Assembly (NCBI RefSeq): GCF_000292345.1
Contig: NZ_ALOU01000010.1
Location: 149,798 to 213,797 of the forward strand
Reading direction: 5' to 3'
Source of the DNA: Cupriavidus sp. BIS7
GTDB taxonomy: Bacteria; Pseudomonadota; Gammaproteobacteria; Burkholderiales; Burkholderiaceae
Length of the DNA: 64,000 nucleotides
The notes below the pieces were generated by a model. It was not told where the DNA came from. It was given only the letters and a program-made list of their open reading frames with translations, and did not search any database. Below, piece by piece: positions 30,862 to 40,868 of the stretch (positions are counted from its first letter, which is position 1; every line of letters starts with the position of its first letter). The position numbers and the translations under genes are program-made.

Positions 30862-31383
30862 TCATCCCTTGATCTCCTTCCGGCTAACGCCAGCGTCCTT
30901 TCTCTCGATCTGCCGGTAGGCATCGGCGGCCACCAGGCCAAATACGATATGCGCTAGAAAGCTCAGACTTCCGCGAGCCTCGGCAAACCATGGGAAGAAC
31001 CGTGTCATGCCATAGAAGTCGATCAAGTACACGACGGCGCCGAACACGGCACCGGCCAGCGATGCCATGCCGAAGCTCGAATCGAAGCTGAATGGCGCAA
31101 TGATCACTGCCATGATCAGCCCAAACACAATGGCCAGCACGAAGTGAACTACCAGTGCCGTCAAAATGACACCAACGCCAGGCACGGACTGCGACAGGAC
31201 GTCGCGACCCATGACAATAGCGGCGACCATCCGGGTGGGTTCCCATGGGTTTTCACCCATCAGCCACAGCGCGACCAGTTCGACGACCAGAAAGACCACT
31301 CCGGCTGCGAATCCCGCGATTGCCGCGGCACGCCAGTCCGGCATTCGCCGGGCGAAGTGGTGAGAATGCATATGGAGTTCCAT
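30862..31383 (-). CDS. Integral membrane protein, four predicted segments
   Basis: A 173-residue protein with hydrophobic segments near residues 19-42, 70-93, 100-125 and 140-155 (for example IAGFAAGVVFLVVELVALWL and ILTALVVHFVLAIVFGLIM). Its start is histidine-rich (MHSHHFARR). A GGAGG lies before the ATG. Similar small inner-membrane proteins occur beside stress genes in Burkholderiales, but no function is known. Confidence 0.75.
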   Translation of the reverse strand: MELHMHSHHFARRMPDWRAAAIAGFAAGVVFLVVELVALWLMGENPWEPTRMVAAIVMGRDVLSQSVPGVGVILTALVVHFVLAIVFGLIMAVIIAPFSFDSSFGMASLAGAVFGAVVYLIDFYGMTRFFPWFAEARGSLSFLAHIVFGLVAADAYRQIERKDAGVSRKEIKG

Positions 31384-31952
31384 AGCGCCCTCCTTTCCTT
31401 CAGATGCAGCCTAACTGGCTGCTTCCATTCAACATTTTAGGAAATGGGCCAACCGACGCAAATTGGTTCGACCATGTTCACGGTGCGAAAGAAGTTTGCG
31501 AAAGGATCTACCTTGCTCCGCAGAGGCGCGGCGACTGCGCAGGCACTTACGCGAAAACGGTCGGGGTCGCTGCAACTACATGCCCATGCCGGACAAGTCG
31601 AACGGTCTCATTCTGAACGCGCATTTCTCGTGCCGGTCGCGTGCGATCCCAGAGTGATCTAGTTGATGCAACAGCCAAATGATTGCTGTCGATCCCTTTT
31701 TCTCGGGGGCAATCAAGGGGGGCTTTTTCGCATGCGCCAGATATGATCTTTGTTTGTGAAGGTAATCAGTTCTAGACTGCAGGTGAATCGATTCCGACTC
31801 CCCGGGATTGATTCCACGTGAACGCCGCCGGGGCACACTGATCCTCGGCGGCTTTTTTTGGGTACTCGGGGCGAGCATGTCGAGAGTAAAAAGATGCCGC
31901 GGCGTCATGGTCGCGGCGAATGGGGGAACGCGAAAGCCTTCGGTACTTTCGT
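31384..31952. other. Intergenic region ending in a terminator
   Basis: No protein gene is supported. A strong plus-strand terminator lies at 31823-31859 although no plus-strand gene precedes it, so a small RNA may be transcribed from this stretch. A conserved-looking segment (GGTGAATCGATTCCGACTCC) near 31781-31800 is somewhat tRNA-tail-like but does not fold as a tRNA. Confidence 0.4.
31823..31859 (+). terminator. Rho-independent terminator
   Basis: The stem GCCGCCGGGG pairs with CCTCGGCGGC (one mismatch) across a nine-base loop and is followed directly by seven Ts on the plus strand. Confidence 0.8.
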
Positions 31953-32159
31953 TTATCCCCTCTGCCTTATGGGTGCCCTCTGCTCACTTATCTGACCGTC
32001 GGGCTCATGAACCAGAAGTTGCACCATCGTTTGCTGTGCTAACTGGGTGGCGATGGCAATAGCTGCCTCGCGTGATTCATATAAGGTACGGGCCCCTGTA
32101 CCTTCGATCGCAATGGCCCACTCACCGCCGTGAGGGACAACGTGGATATCACCGGACAT
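31953..32159 (-). CDS. DUF2188-like small protein
   Basis: The 68-residue protein starts at 32159 (MSGDIHVVPHGGEWAIAIEG). The HVVP...W.I pattern, a central ESREAAIAIATQLA helix and the VHEPDGQI ending match the DUF2188 family, small proteins found in stress and accessory loci. Their function is unknown. It is followed upstream by a second, damaged member. Confidence 0.7.
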   Translation of the reverse strand: MSGDIHVVPHGGEWAIAIEGTGARTLYESREAAIAIATQLAQQTMVQLLVHEPDGQISEQRAPIRQRG

Positions 32160-32184
32160 CGCGGTTCTCCATTGGTGCAATCGG

Positions 32185-32417
32185 CTATTCCTCATGTGGC
32201 AGCCCCACGTCGGGAAGATCTATCGGAGCGCTTGCATCCGCTTCGCGCTCGCAGATCCTCAGGGAGGCGCTCTCTTCAATTACCTTGTGGACGCCTGCAG
32301 AGATCGCGGCTCCACGAGATTCATAAACAACTCGTTCGCCATCTGATTCGACGGCCCAATGATTGTCGTTGGTGAATAGCACAAGCTGTCGACATGCACA
32401 TTCCTTCTTGGTGGCAT
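32185..32417 (-). pseudogene. Second DUF2188-like gene, probably frameshifted
   Basis: The ATG at 32417 opens with PPRRNVHVDS, like a DUF2188 start. One base later, near 32385, the adjoining frame gives the expected body (TNDNHWAVESDGERVVYESRG, shown in part) down to 32185. Alternatively translation starts at the GTG at 32382 and yields a shorter 65-residue protein. The tandem arrangement with 31953 suggests gene duplication. Confidence 0.5.
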
Positions 32418-32925
32418 GTCTCAGTTGTATGTGGGATTTGCCGGGGGCGATGTAGGACGCCCTCCCATTCTGTGGGGCTTATGCGAATCTCGGACTGCTT
32501 CGTGTGAGCCAGCCCGGGGTATGGGCGCGTTGGCACTACGCTCCCTCTATGCTGTTCCGCGGCCGCAGATCAGCCGTGTATTTACTTTGCCACCCTGATG
32601 CGAGCTCTACAAGTCCAACGCAGGCGGCCTTGAGAAGACGCATGGCCTTCTTTGGTCGTGACTCGTGTTGTCGTCATTTGCTGCCTTCTCTCAAATCGGC
32701 TACGTGGGCCACTAGCTGAAGTACGCTGGCTTGTCCTACGATTGAACTCGACCACACTGCTGACGAGTGCCCATCACCGTATGGATGAGTCTACAGACCT
32801 ATCGTGGGACACCCTCGTCAATGGGGCATTGATCCTCAGGTGGAGCGTACTTCGCGCAAAACGTGGTGGCGCGTTCCTCCATGTAGCCCACTATGGCGAG
32901 ACGTAGGTGCCGGAGGAGACAGACA
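32418..32925. other. Intergenic region, no supported gene
   Basis: Several short plus-strand frames exist (for example 32652-32906) but none has a recognisable domain or ribosome site. Confidence 0.4.
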
Positions 32926-33120
32926 ATGAGCTGTACGCCGATCTACTGTGCGTGCAACTCCAAAGATGTGACCAATCCGCAGGTACTGAGGCTGCGTCGC
33001 GAAGCTGCCGACGTAATGGCGAATACCTCAAAGGCGATTCAGGAAAGCCGCCAGGTCCTCGACCGCGTTTATGGCCGGCGTGGGAAGAGTACTAGGTCGG
33101 ATCCCTCCGTCCGTTGCTGA
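32926..33120 (+). CDS. Small hypothetical protein (64 aa)
   Basis: The ATG at 32926 has GGAGGAG about ten bases upstream. The protein begins with a cysteine-rich stretch (MSCTPIYCACNSKDV) followed by a basic helix (LRREAADVMANTSKAIQESR). No family is recognised. The good ribosome site is the main support. Confidence 0.45.
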   Translation: MSCTPIYCACNSKDVTNPQVLRLRREAADVMANTSKAIQESRQVLDRVYGRRGKSTRSDPSVRC

Positions 33121-33391
33121 CACCTCGCCCAAGGACCGAGTCAATCGGCGGCGCCAAGATTGAAGCGAAAGGGGACGCACTTCGGATTACTTTACTTCTG
33201 CGATTGCCGAGGGCGGGCGCGCTGGCTGTTCTCGCAACACGCGAATACGCGGACGCAAAGCACATTCACCAACGCGATGCATCTGCAGTGACCGTATGGT
33301 GCTGAATAGGCGCGTCTGCGACGCGCCAACGCGCATCGGCCTCCTCGATACGCCATGCATGCTGAACCAGGGCGAAGAGGATCATAGAGCC

Positions 33392-33703
33392 ATGAACACG
33401 CTAACCTACACGCTGATCACCTACCGCCCCGATAGCGCGCATCAGAGCGCACACGACATCCTCGTCAGCCGGGACTGGCAAGAGGTCGTGCGCTACACCG
33501 CCACTCTGCTCGATCAGAACGCCAAGCGCGAGACTGAACCGCCTTCGAGTTTTTATCTGCTGGTGGACGGTCAGTTTGCCGGCGTATCTACGCAGGAAAG
33601 GCTGATAAAGGCCGCGACCAACTGCCCACAACCAACGGGGTATGACAATCCCGCTATCGAGGAGGATGGCCTGACGAATCGAAATCAGGAAGCTCGTCGT
33701 TAA
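33392..33703 (+). CDS. Hypothetical protein (103 aa)
   Basis: The reading frame starts at ATG 33392 and encodes a mixed alpha/beta protein (NTLTYTLITYRPDSAHQSAH, then SSFYLLVDGQFAGVS). It has normal codon use. Its 3' end overlaps the tail of the convergent gene at 33654 by 50 bases. No family is recognised. Confidence 0.5.
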   Translation: MNTLTYTLITYRPDSAHQSAHDILVSRDWQEVVRYTATLLDQNAKRETEPPSSFYLLVDGQFAGVSTQERLIKAATNCPQPTGYDNPAIEEDGLTNRNQEARR

Positions 33704-33917
33704 GTACTTCGAATACCTCTTCCGCCTTTCCTTCCAAGATGGATTCAAAGCTGCGAGAGGGATCGTCCGGCCGCAACCCACGGTAGGCACGTTGCACGTC
33801 CTCGATGGTCGGTTCGATCTCGAGAATACGTGCGATCACCTCGTCGTCAGTTGGGCCGAGAATCTCGCGAATCTGGCTGGCGCTCGCACACCGCGAAACG
33901 GTCTTGAAAGTGCGCAT
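33654..33917 (-). CDS. Hypothetical protein downstream of dnaK (87 aa)
   Basis: Starts at ATG 33917 and encodes a mainly helical acidic protein (ASASQIREILGPTDDEVIARIL, in part, then IEDVQRAYRGL). It lies 97 bases after the dnaK stop on the same strand, so it may be the last gene of the chaperone operon. No family is recognised. Confidence 0.55.
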   Translation of the reverse strand: MRTFKTVSRCASASQIREILGPTDDEVIARILEIEPTIEDVQRAYRGLRPDDPSRSFESILEGKAEEVFEVLNDELPDFDSSGHPPR

Positions 33918-34014
33918 GACATTGCCTCCAATTATGTGCGCCTGGGGCAAGGCAGGGTCAATCCTGGCCTATGGCACCCAGAGGTTCTGTACGAGTGAGG
34001 CGTCGGCTGGTTGA

Positions 34015-35949
34015 TCACTTGGAGTTTGCATCTTTGAACTCGACATCCGTCACATCGTCTTGTTTCTTCTCGCTACCAGTATCCTGTGCACTCGTCGAGT
34101 GCTCCGAACCGGTGCCACCTTCGGCTTGCACGTTCGCGTAGATTCTTTCGCCGAGTGCTAGCGAGGCCGCGTTCAGGGCCTGCGCCTTGGCATCCATTTC
34201 TGCCTTGTCCGAGGTCTTCAGCGCGGCCTCGAGATCCTTGATAGCCGACTCGATCTTCGCCTTCTCGCCGGCATCCAGCTTCTCGCCGTATTCGGCCAGC
34301 GCCTTACGCGTGCTATGCACCAAGGCGTCACCGCTATTGCGCGCATCGACCAACTCTCTTTGCCGCCGGTCTTCGTCAGCGTGGGCCTCGGCGTCCTGCA
34401 CCATGCGCTGGATCTCGCCTTCAGAGAGTCCGGAGTTGGCCTTGATGGTGATCCGGTTCTCTTTGCCGGTGGCCTTGTCCTTTGCCGAGACGTGCAGAAT
34501 GCCGTTGGCGTCGATATCAAACGTCACCTCGATCTGCGGCACGCCTCGCGGCGCCGGTGCAATGCCCTCCAGGCTGAACTCACCCAGCATCTTGTTGCCC
34601 GAAACAATCTCGCGCTCGCCCTGGTAGACCTTGATGGTCACCGCCGGCTGATTGTCGTCGGCCGTGGAGAAGATCTGGGAGAACTTGGTGGGGATGGTGG
34701 TGTTCTTGGTGATCATCTTGCTCATTACGCCGCCCAGGGTTTCGATGCCCAGCGACAGCGGGGTAACGTCAAGCAGCAAGACGTCCTTGCGCTCACCGGC
34801 GAGCACCGCACCCTGGATCGCCGCACCCACCGCCACCGCCTCGTCGGGGTTGACGTCCTTGCGCGGCTCATGGCCGAAGAATGCTTTGACCCTGTCCTGC
34901 ACCCTGGGCATGCGGGTCATGCCACCCACCAGTATCACGTCGTCGATCTTTTCTACTGACACACCGGCGTCCTTGATGGCGACGCGGCACGGCTCCATCG
35001 TGCGCTCGATCAGGTCTTCGACCAGGGCTTCGAGCTTGGCACGGGTGAGTTTCAGGTTCAAGTGTCGCGGTCCGCTGGCGTCGGCGGTGATATACGGCAG
35101 GCTGATTTCGGTCTGCAGGCTCGACGAGAGCTCGATCTTGGCCTTCTCCGCGGCTTCCTTGAGACGTTGCAACGCCAGCACGTCGCGCGACAAGTCGACC
35201 CCCTGGTCCTTCTTGAACTCGGTGATGATGTAGTCGATGACGCGCTGGTCGAAGTCTTCCCCGCCAAGGAAGGTATCGCCGTTCGTCGACAGCACTTCGA
35301 ACTGCTTCTCGCCTTGCAGGTCGGCGATCTCGATGATGGAGATGTCAAAGGTGCCACCGCCGAGGTCGAACACGGCAATCTTTCGGTCGCGGCTTTCCTT
35401 CTTGTCCAGGCCGAACGCGAGCGCCGCCGCAGTCGGCTCGTTGATGATCCGCTTGACATCCAGCCCGGCGATACGCCCGGCGTCCTTCGTCGCCTGGCGC
35501 TGGCTGTCGTTGAAGTAGGCGGGCACCGTGATGACAGCTTCGGTGACAGCTTCGCCAAGATAGTCTTCGGCGGTCTTCTTCATCTTGCGTAGCACCTCAG
35601 CCGAGACTTGTGGCGGAGCGAGCTTTTGGCCTTGTGCTTCGACCCATGCATCGCCGTTACCGGCCTTCAAGATCGTGAAGGGCATCAGGCCAATGTCCTT
35701 CTGCACTTCCTTTTCCTCGTAGCGGCGGCCAATCAGCCGCTTGACGGCAAACAGTGTGTTCTTGGGATTCGTGACGGCCTGCCGCTTGGCGGGCGCACCG
35801 ACGAGGATTTCGCCGTCGTTCACATAGGCGACGATCGACGGGGTCGTGCGCGAGCCTTCGGAGTTCTCGATCACTTTGACCTGGTTGCCTTCCATCAGCG
35901 CCACACACGAGTTCGTGGTGCCGAGGTCAATCCCGATGATCTTGCTCAT
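34015..35949 (-). CDS. dnaK: Molecular chaperone DnaK (Hsp70)
   Basis: A full-length 644-residue Hsp70. The phosphate-binding loop [17 protein letters not shown], the [12 protein letters not shown] motif and the [11 protein letters not shown] motif are present. So is the substrate-binding domain from about residue 390 ([17 protein letters not shown]). The C-terminus is [13 protein letters not shown]. DnaK binds unfolded segments in an ATP-driven cycle with DnaJ and GrpE. It follows groEL by 88 bases on the same strand, an unusual order because dnaK is normally with dnaJ and grpE. GrpE is also on this transposon; DnaJ is not. Confidence 0.97.
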   Translation of the reverse strand: MSKIIGIDLGTTNSCVALMEGNQVKVIENSEGSRTTPSIVAYVNDGEILVGAPAKRQAVTNPKNTLFAVKRLIGRRYEEKEVQKDIGLMPFTILKAGNGDAWVEAQGQKLAPPQVSAEVLRKMKKTAEDYLGEAVTEAVITVPAYFNDSQRQATKDAGRIAGLDVKRIINEPTAAALAFGLDKKESRDRKIAVFDLGGGTFDISIIEIADLQGEKQFEVLSTNGDTFLGGEDFDQRVIDYIITEFKKDQGVDLSRDVLALQRLKEAAEKAKIELSSSLQTEISLPYITADASGPRHLNLKLTRAKLEALVEDLIERTMEPCRVAIKDAGVSVEKIDDVILVGGMTRMPRVQDRVKAFFGHEPRKDVNPDEAVAVGAAIQGAVLAGERKDVLLLDVTPLSLGIETLGGVMSKMITKNTTIPTKFSQIFSTADDNQPAVTIKVYQGEREIVSGNKMLGEFSLEGIAPAPRGVPQIEVTFDIDANGILHVSAKDKATGKENRITIKANSGLSEGEIQRMVQDAEAHADEDRRQRELVDARNSGDALVHSTRKALAEYGEKLDAGEKAKIESAIKDLEAALKTSDKAEMDAKAQALNAASLALGERIYANVQAEGGTGSEHSTSAQDTGSEKKQDDVTDVEFKDANSK

Positions 35950-36037
35950 GATGTCAAAGCGCCTGGCGCTGTCCTGGTTGGAAACTCCCTGAAACGCGAA
36001 AACCGTCTGCGACTGGCTGCTCGCCTTGTGTGCCCCG

Positions 36038-37681
<1,644 letters not shown>

Positions 37682-37701
37682 CTAGCCTTCTGTTCCTTTC
37701 T

Positions 37702-37989
37702 CTATTCGACAACGCACAGAATGTCTTCGTCACGCATGACCAGCACCTCCTCGCCTTCGAGCTTGACGGTGGTGCCCGCATACTTGCCAAACAGAACGCG
37801 CTCGCCGATCTTGACGCTCGGGGCGCTGACACGACCATCGCCCAGTCGCTTGCCGGGCCCAATGGCGAGGATTTCGCCCTGGTCGGGCTTTTCGGCGGCG
37901 GCATCGGGGATGACGATACCGCTGGCCGTTTTGTGTTCTGCGTCCAGGCGTTTGACGATGATGCGATCATGTAGTGGACGGATGTTCAT
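37702..37989 (-). CDS. groES: Co-chaperonin GroES (Hsp10)
   Basis: A 95-residue GroES starting [10 protein letters not shown] at 37989. The mobile-loop region ([15 protein letters not shown]), the roof and base motifs ([11 protein letters not shown]) and [11 protein letters not shown] are present. It caps the GroEL ring. The in-frame extension to 38088 is not supported. It lies 131 bases after the hypothetical gene at 38121 and is probably read from the sigma-32-type promoter at 38532. Confidence 0.95.
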   Translation of the reverse strand: MNIRPLHDRIIVKRLDAEHKTASGIVIPDAAAEKPDQGEILAIGPGKRLGDGRVSAPSVKIGERVLFGKYAGTTVKLEGEEVLVMRDEDILCVVE

Positions 37990-38120
37990 AACCTTGCTCC
38001 TTATCCCATCACTGCGTTCATGAGCGGGTTGGACTAACGAGCCCAGGCGCCCTGCATGAAAGTCTCTACGCAGCGCCCGGCAGCACAAGCGTCATTGGCC
38101 CCGAACATGATCCCGGTGCT

Positions 38121-38501
38121 TCACTGAATGGGCGGCACGGTGCCGAGTTTCTCTGCCAGCATCCGCTCGTACACGCCAAAGTGTGTATCCACCTCCGTTT
38201 GACTGACGACGACAACATCAATCTCGATCTGCTTGGGAGGCAGGCCAAACATCGTAGCCAGCGCCAGTTCTAGGTGGGTAGCGGCCTCCTTGTCCTTTTC
38301 GAACGTCGTACCGATGCTGATGACGTAAGCATTGCCTTGCTCTGTGACGTCCACCAACCGAGCCCGCGCGCTGAGGTTGTTCTCAATCGCGAGGGTGGCC
38401 AACTCCGCCACTCGCCGTGTCCGCTCGGTCGGAAAGCCCCGCGTGCAAAGGAGCCGCACCCGATGCCTGCCTAGTGTCACCCACTCTGAATTGAACTCCA
38501 T
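38121..38501 (-). CDS. Hypothetical protein, first gene of chaperone operon
   Basis: The ATG at 38501 has GGAGG five bases upstream and gives 126 residues. The protein is alpha/beta with a helical middle (ELATLAIENNLSARARLVDV) and a C-terminal EIDVVVVSQTEVDTHFGVYE. It resembles small uncharacterised proteins found near chaperone genes in Burkholderiales. It sits between a heat-shock promoter and groES, so it is likely heat-induced. Function unknown. Confidence 0.6.
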   Translation of the reverse strand: MEFNSEWVTLGRHRVRLLCTRGFPTERTRRVAELATLAIENNLSARARLVDVTEQGNAYVISIGTTFEKDKEAATHLELALATMFGLPPKQIEIDVVVVSQTEVDTHFGVYERMLAEKLGTVPPIQ

Positions 38502-38531
38502 CGAAGCCTCCATCTCGGAAGTGTTTGCGGC

Positions 38532-38561
38532 CAACATAGCGGTCAGCCCGGCGATTTCAAG
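38532..38561 (-). promoter_or_regulatory. Sigma-32-type promoter of the groESL-dnaK operon
   Basis: On the minus strand CTTGAAA (38555-38561) is followed after exactly 15 bases by CTATGTTG (38532-38539). The -35 box is a perfect match to the heat-shock consensus. It lies 31 bases before the start of the first gene. Confidence 0.7.
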
Positions 38562-38742
38562 AACTCAGTGTTGCACCTGAAATCGCATCTGGTTTGCGTG
38601 CCAGCAACGCGCGCTCCCCAAGCGTCGCAAATGCCAGAAAGGGCCTCGGGGGCGCGACGTTGCATTACAAGCGTGAGCATCCCGGCTCAGCGTAGCAGGC
38701 TTGTACGAGTCCACGCTCCTCACACAGCTCGCAATCCTGCGC

Positions 38743-39309
38743 TCACTTCACCTCGATTTTCCGCACCGCTGAGTGCGAAGAACCACTCTTGGGTAGGCGC
38801 AGCGTCAACACGCCTCGCTCGAATCTCGCATCGACGTGATCGAGGTCAACGCCGTCCGGCAGCGGGATACTGCGCATAAATGCACCGTACGCCCGCTCCA
38901 GGCGGTAGCAGCCGTTTTCCTCGCTCCGCGTGTCCTGCTTTTTCTCACCCCGCAACACCAGGGCGCCATCTTCGATGGTGGTCTGCAGATCCTCGCGATC
39001 CATGCCGGGCAACTCCGCCGTAATCCTCAGCGCCGAGCCATCATCGACCACATCGATGCGCGGTTGGAAGCGCGACGAGCTGAAGTCGCCGAACCATCGA
39101 TCCAGCCCCCCGAAGCCCGAGAGGGGCTCATGCAGGAGCTCGCCCATCGCGCGCCAGGGATCGCTTGAAAACAGCCGCGAAACATCGGGCCAGTCCGGTG
39201 TCCAGTGCCTTGGCGCGGGAACGTTCGACGACTCCCCCGTCGGTTGCCTGTCCTCGGTCGATTTGCGTAGGAACTTGAAGGGGTTCCATTTACCCAGATC
39301 TGTTTTCAT
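38743..39309 (-). CDS. Hsp20-family small heat-shock protein
   Basis: A 188-residue small heat-shock protein. It has a tryptophan-rich N-terminal arm (RHWTPDWPDVSRLF) and a C-terminal alpha-crystallin domain from about residue 85 (QPRIDVVDDGSALRITAELPG, in part), with GALVLRGEKKQD and GVLTLRLPKSG. The family holds unfolding proteins for refolding by DnaK. Its C-terminus lacks an obvious I-x-I motif. It is the third gene of an hsp20 operon. Confidence 0.92.
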   Translation of the reverse strand: MKTDLGKWNPFKFLRKSTEDRQPTGESSNVPAPRHWTPDWPDVSRLFSSDPWRAMGELLHEPLSGFGGLDRWFGDFSSSRFQPRIDVVDDGSALRITAELPGMDREDLQTTIEDGALVLRGEKKQDTRSEENGCYRLERAYGAFMRSIPLPDGVDLDHVDARFERGVLTLRLPKSGSSHSAVRKIEVK

Positions 39310-39501
39310 CTTGTCCTCCTAACGACGACTTGATGCCAACGACCTTCGGTTAGCCGGAAAGCCCGACCCAGCGTCCGAGACACCGCAAAGCTCGCCGTCA
39401 CGAGCGCGTCCGTCAGTCGCCGGCCCATTCCGGAGGGCATGGTGGCGCCCGACTGACCGCCACCATGCATTTCCAGGGCGCGCCCCATACGGGGCGACTC
39501 G

Positions 39502-39909
39502 TTAGCCAGTCGTCACGGCAATGCGACGTGGCCTGGCTTCATCGCGACGCGGGATCGTGAGCTTCAGCACGCCATCCGTCAATTGCGCGTCAATCTTCGA
39601 CGTATCGAACTCCGGGCTCAATGCGAACGCTCTGGCAAAGTGCGGCTCGCGGACTTCCGCGTGCTGCACACGCAGGTTCGCCGGCATCGGCACCACGGCT
39701 TGCGCCTCGATTTGGAGGTTGCCATCATGGACGTTCACGTTGAGATTGTCTTTGGTGACGCCAGGAAGGTCGGCCCAGAGGGTGACACCGTTGCTGTCCT
39801 CGAAGATATCGACCGCTGGCAGCAGCGTGATTCTCGCCGCGGGCCTGTCTTCCTCGCGCTGTGCCACTGCGCCCTGGTCGCGCTCAACCATTTGGGTAGT
39901 TTCGCTCAT
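39502..39909 (-). CDS. Hsp20-family small heat-shock protein
   Basis: A 135-residue protein with a short N-terminal arm and an alpha-crystallin domain (LPAVDIFEDSNGVTLWADLPG, in part, then GVLKLTIPRRDEARPRRIAV). It starts 16 bases after the hsp20 at 39925, so both are co-transcribed. It resembles the Burkholderia/Ralstonia class of short Hsp20 proteins. Confidence 0.92.
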   Translation of the reverse strand: MSETTQMVERDQGAVAQREEDRPAARITLLPAVDIFEDSNGVTLWADLPGVTKDNLNVNVHDGNLQIEAQAVVPMPANLRVQHAEVREPHFARAFALSPEFDTSKIDAQLTDGVLKLTIPRRDEARPRRIAVTTG

Positions 39910-39924
39910 GGCTCTCTCCTCAGG

Positions 39925-40365
39925 TTACTGGACGGTGATCGCGCGAGGCTTCGACGATTCTCGCTTGCCGACACTGATCGACAGGCAGCCATTGACGTAG
40001 CGCGCCTGGACCTTGTCGGGGTCGGCATTCTGCGGCAATTCGACGACCCGCCGGAAGGCGCCGACGAAGCGCTCCTGCGCATATGGCCGTACCTCTGGGT
40101 CATCCACCGACTGAGCCGCGTCGCGCTCGCCGCTGATCGTCAGCAAGCCCTTATCGATCGACACCTCGAGCTTGTCTTGCTTGATCCCAGGTGCGAACGC
40201 GACGATTTCGATCGAATCGTCCGTGGTGCCGATGTTGAGGGCCGGGAACGCTCCGAAGCGGCTGGAGCGGATACTGGACGGAAAGCCGCCGAACACGCTC
40301 GCCATCTGCCGCTGCAGCCGGTCGAACTCACTGAACAGGTCGGTTCCGAAAAAGAGATCACTCAT
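39925..40365 (-). CDS. Hsp20-family small heat-shock protein, first gene of operon
   Basis: A 146-residue protein starting MSDLFFGTDLFSEFDRL, with the alpha-crystallin core (IEIVAFAPGIKQDKLEVS, then GLLTISGERD and GCLSISVGKRES). It is the intact parent of the fragment at 29458. The leader contains a Shine-Dalgarno-masking hairpin, and a sigma-32-type promoter lies about 120 bases upstream. Both point to heat control. Confidence 0.93.
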   Translation of the reverse strand: MSDLFFGTDLFSEFDRLQRQMASVFGGFPSSIRSSRFGAFPALNIGTTDDSIEIVAFAPGIKQDKLEVSIDKGLLTISGERDAAQSVDDPEVRPYAQERFVGAFRRVVELPQNADPDKVQARYVNGCLSISVGKRESSKPRAITVQ

Positions 40366-40494
40366 GGTCGTATCCTCCTTCGCAGCAAGGAGGCGAACGG
40401 GCATACGCGCTCCCACCCGCCTGCCAAGCCGCCGGCAAACAAACAGAAACACGCAGCGCGCAACATCGCGACTGCCTGAGCGAAATTAAAATAG
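40260..40494 (-). repeat. Direct repeat of hsp20 5' region, copy 2
   Basis: Same-orientation partner of 29470-29718. It covers the first codons, leader and -10 region of the intact hsp20. The leader is at least as conserved as the coding part, suggesting functional RNA structure. Confidence 0.75.
40374..40393 (-). promoter_or_regulatory. Candidate RNA thermometer: SD-masking hairpin before hsp20
   Basis: On the minus strand CCTCCTT pairs perfectly with AAGGAGG, the Shine-Dalgarno sequence, across a six-base loop GCTGCG. The start codon follows eight bases later. Melting of this seven-pair stem at high temperature would free the ribosome site, as in known hsp20 thermometers. Confidence 0.6.
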
Positions 40495-40517
40495 GCAATC
40501 TGTTGTTGGTTTTCAAG
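40488..40517 (-). promoter_or_regulatory. Sigma-32-type promoter of the hsp20 operon
   Basis: On the minus strand CTTGAAA (40511-40517) is separated by exactly 15 bases from CCTATTTT (40488-40495). The spacing equals that at 38532 and 29714. Confidence 0.7.
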
Positions 40518-40615
40518 GGGCATTCGTGCGCGATCGCGGAGTTGCTGGTCGTCCCTATCGCTAATATGCAAGGCGTTGACGCTATTCGGCGAGCAGGACT
40601 CGACTCGGCGGGCAA

Positions 40616-40656
40616 GGGTGCTTCAAAATGCACTCGTTGTGCATTTTGAAGCACCC
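40616..40656. repeat. Perfect 18-bp inverted repeat with 5-base loop
   Basis: GGGTGCTTCAAAATGCAC at 40616-40633 pairs without mismatch with 40639-40656 across TCGTT. No T-run follows on either strand, so it is not a standard terminator. It lies between the hsp20 promoter and the DUF3626 gene. Confidence 0.85.
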
Positions 40657-40868
40657 TGCGTTTACTCAGAATGGACCACCTTGATGCGCGATGACAGAAT
40701 TCAGGCCTCGACTTGGACGAGCGCTCTGGCTAACCGGCGTGGCCGCGCTGGATTGTTTCGTGCTTGTCTGAAACAAAACCTTGGCTGGATCGTTTCGGTG
40801 GGCGTTGCGTGCTGGGCGAGCGAAATCAAGTCTCCGTTAGACCGATGCTTTCAGTTGTTGGAGATGCA

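Noticed and set aside
31760..31810. tRNA-like segment near GGTGAATCGATTCCGAC
   Set aside because: No acceptor, D or anticodon arms can be formed around it.
39306..39488. 60-codon minus-strand frame between hsp20 genes
   Set aside because: It overlaps the next hsp20 start by a few bases, but has no family features and no convincing ribosome site.
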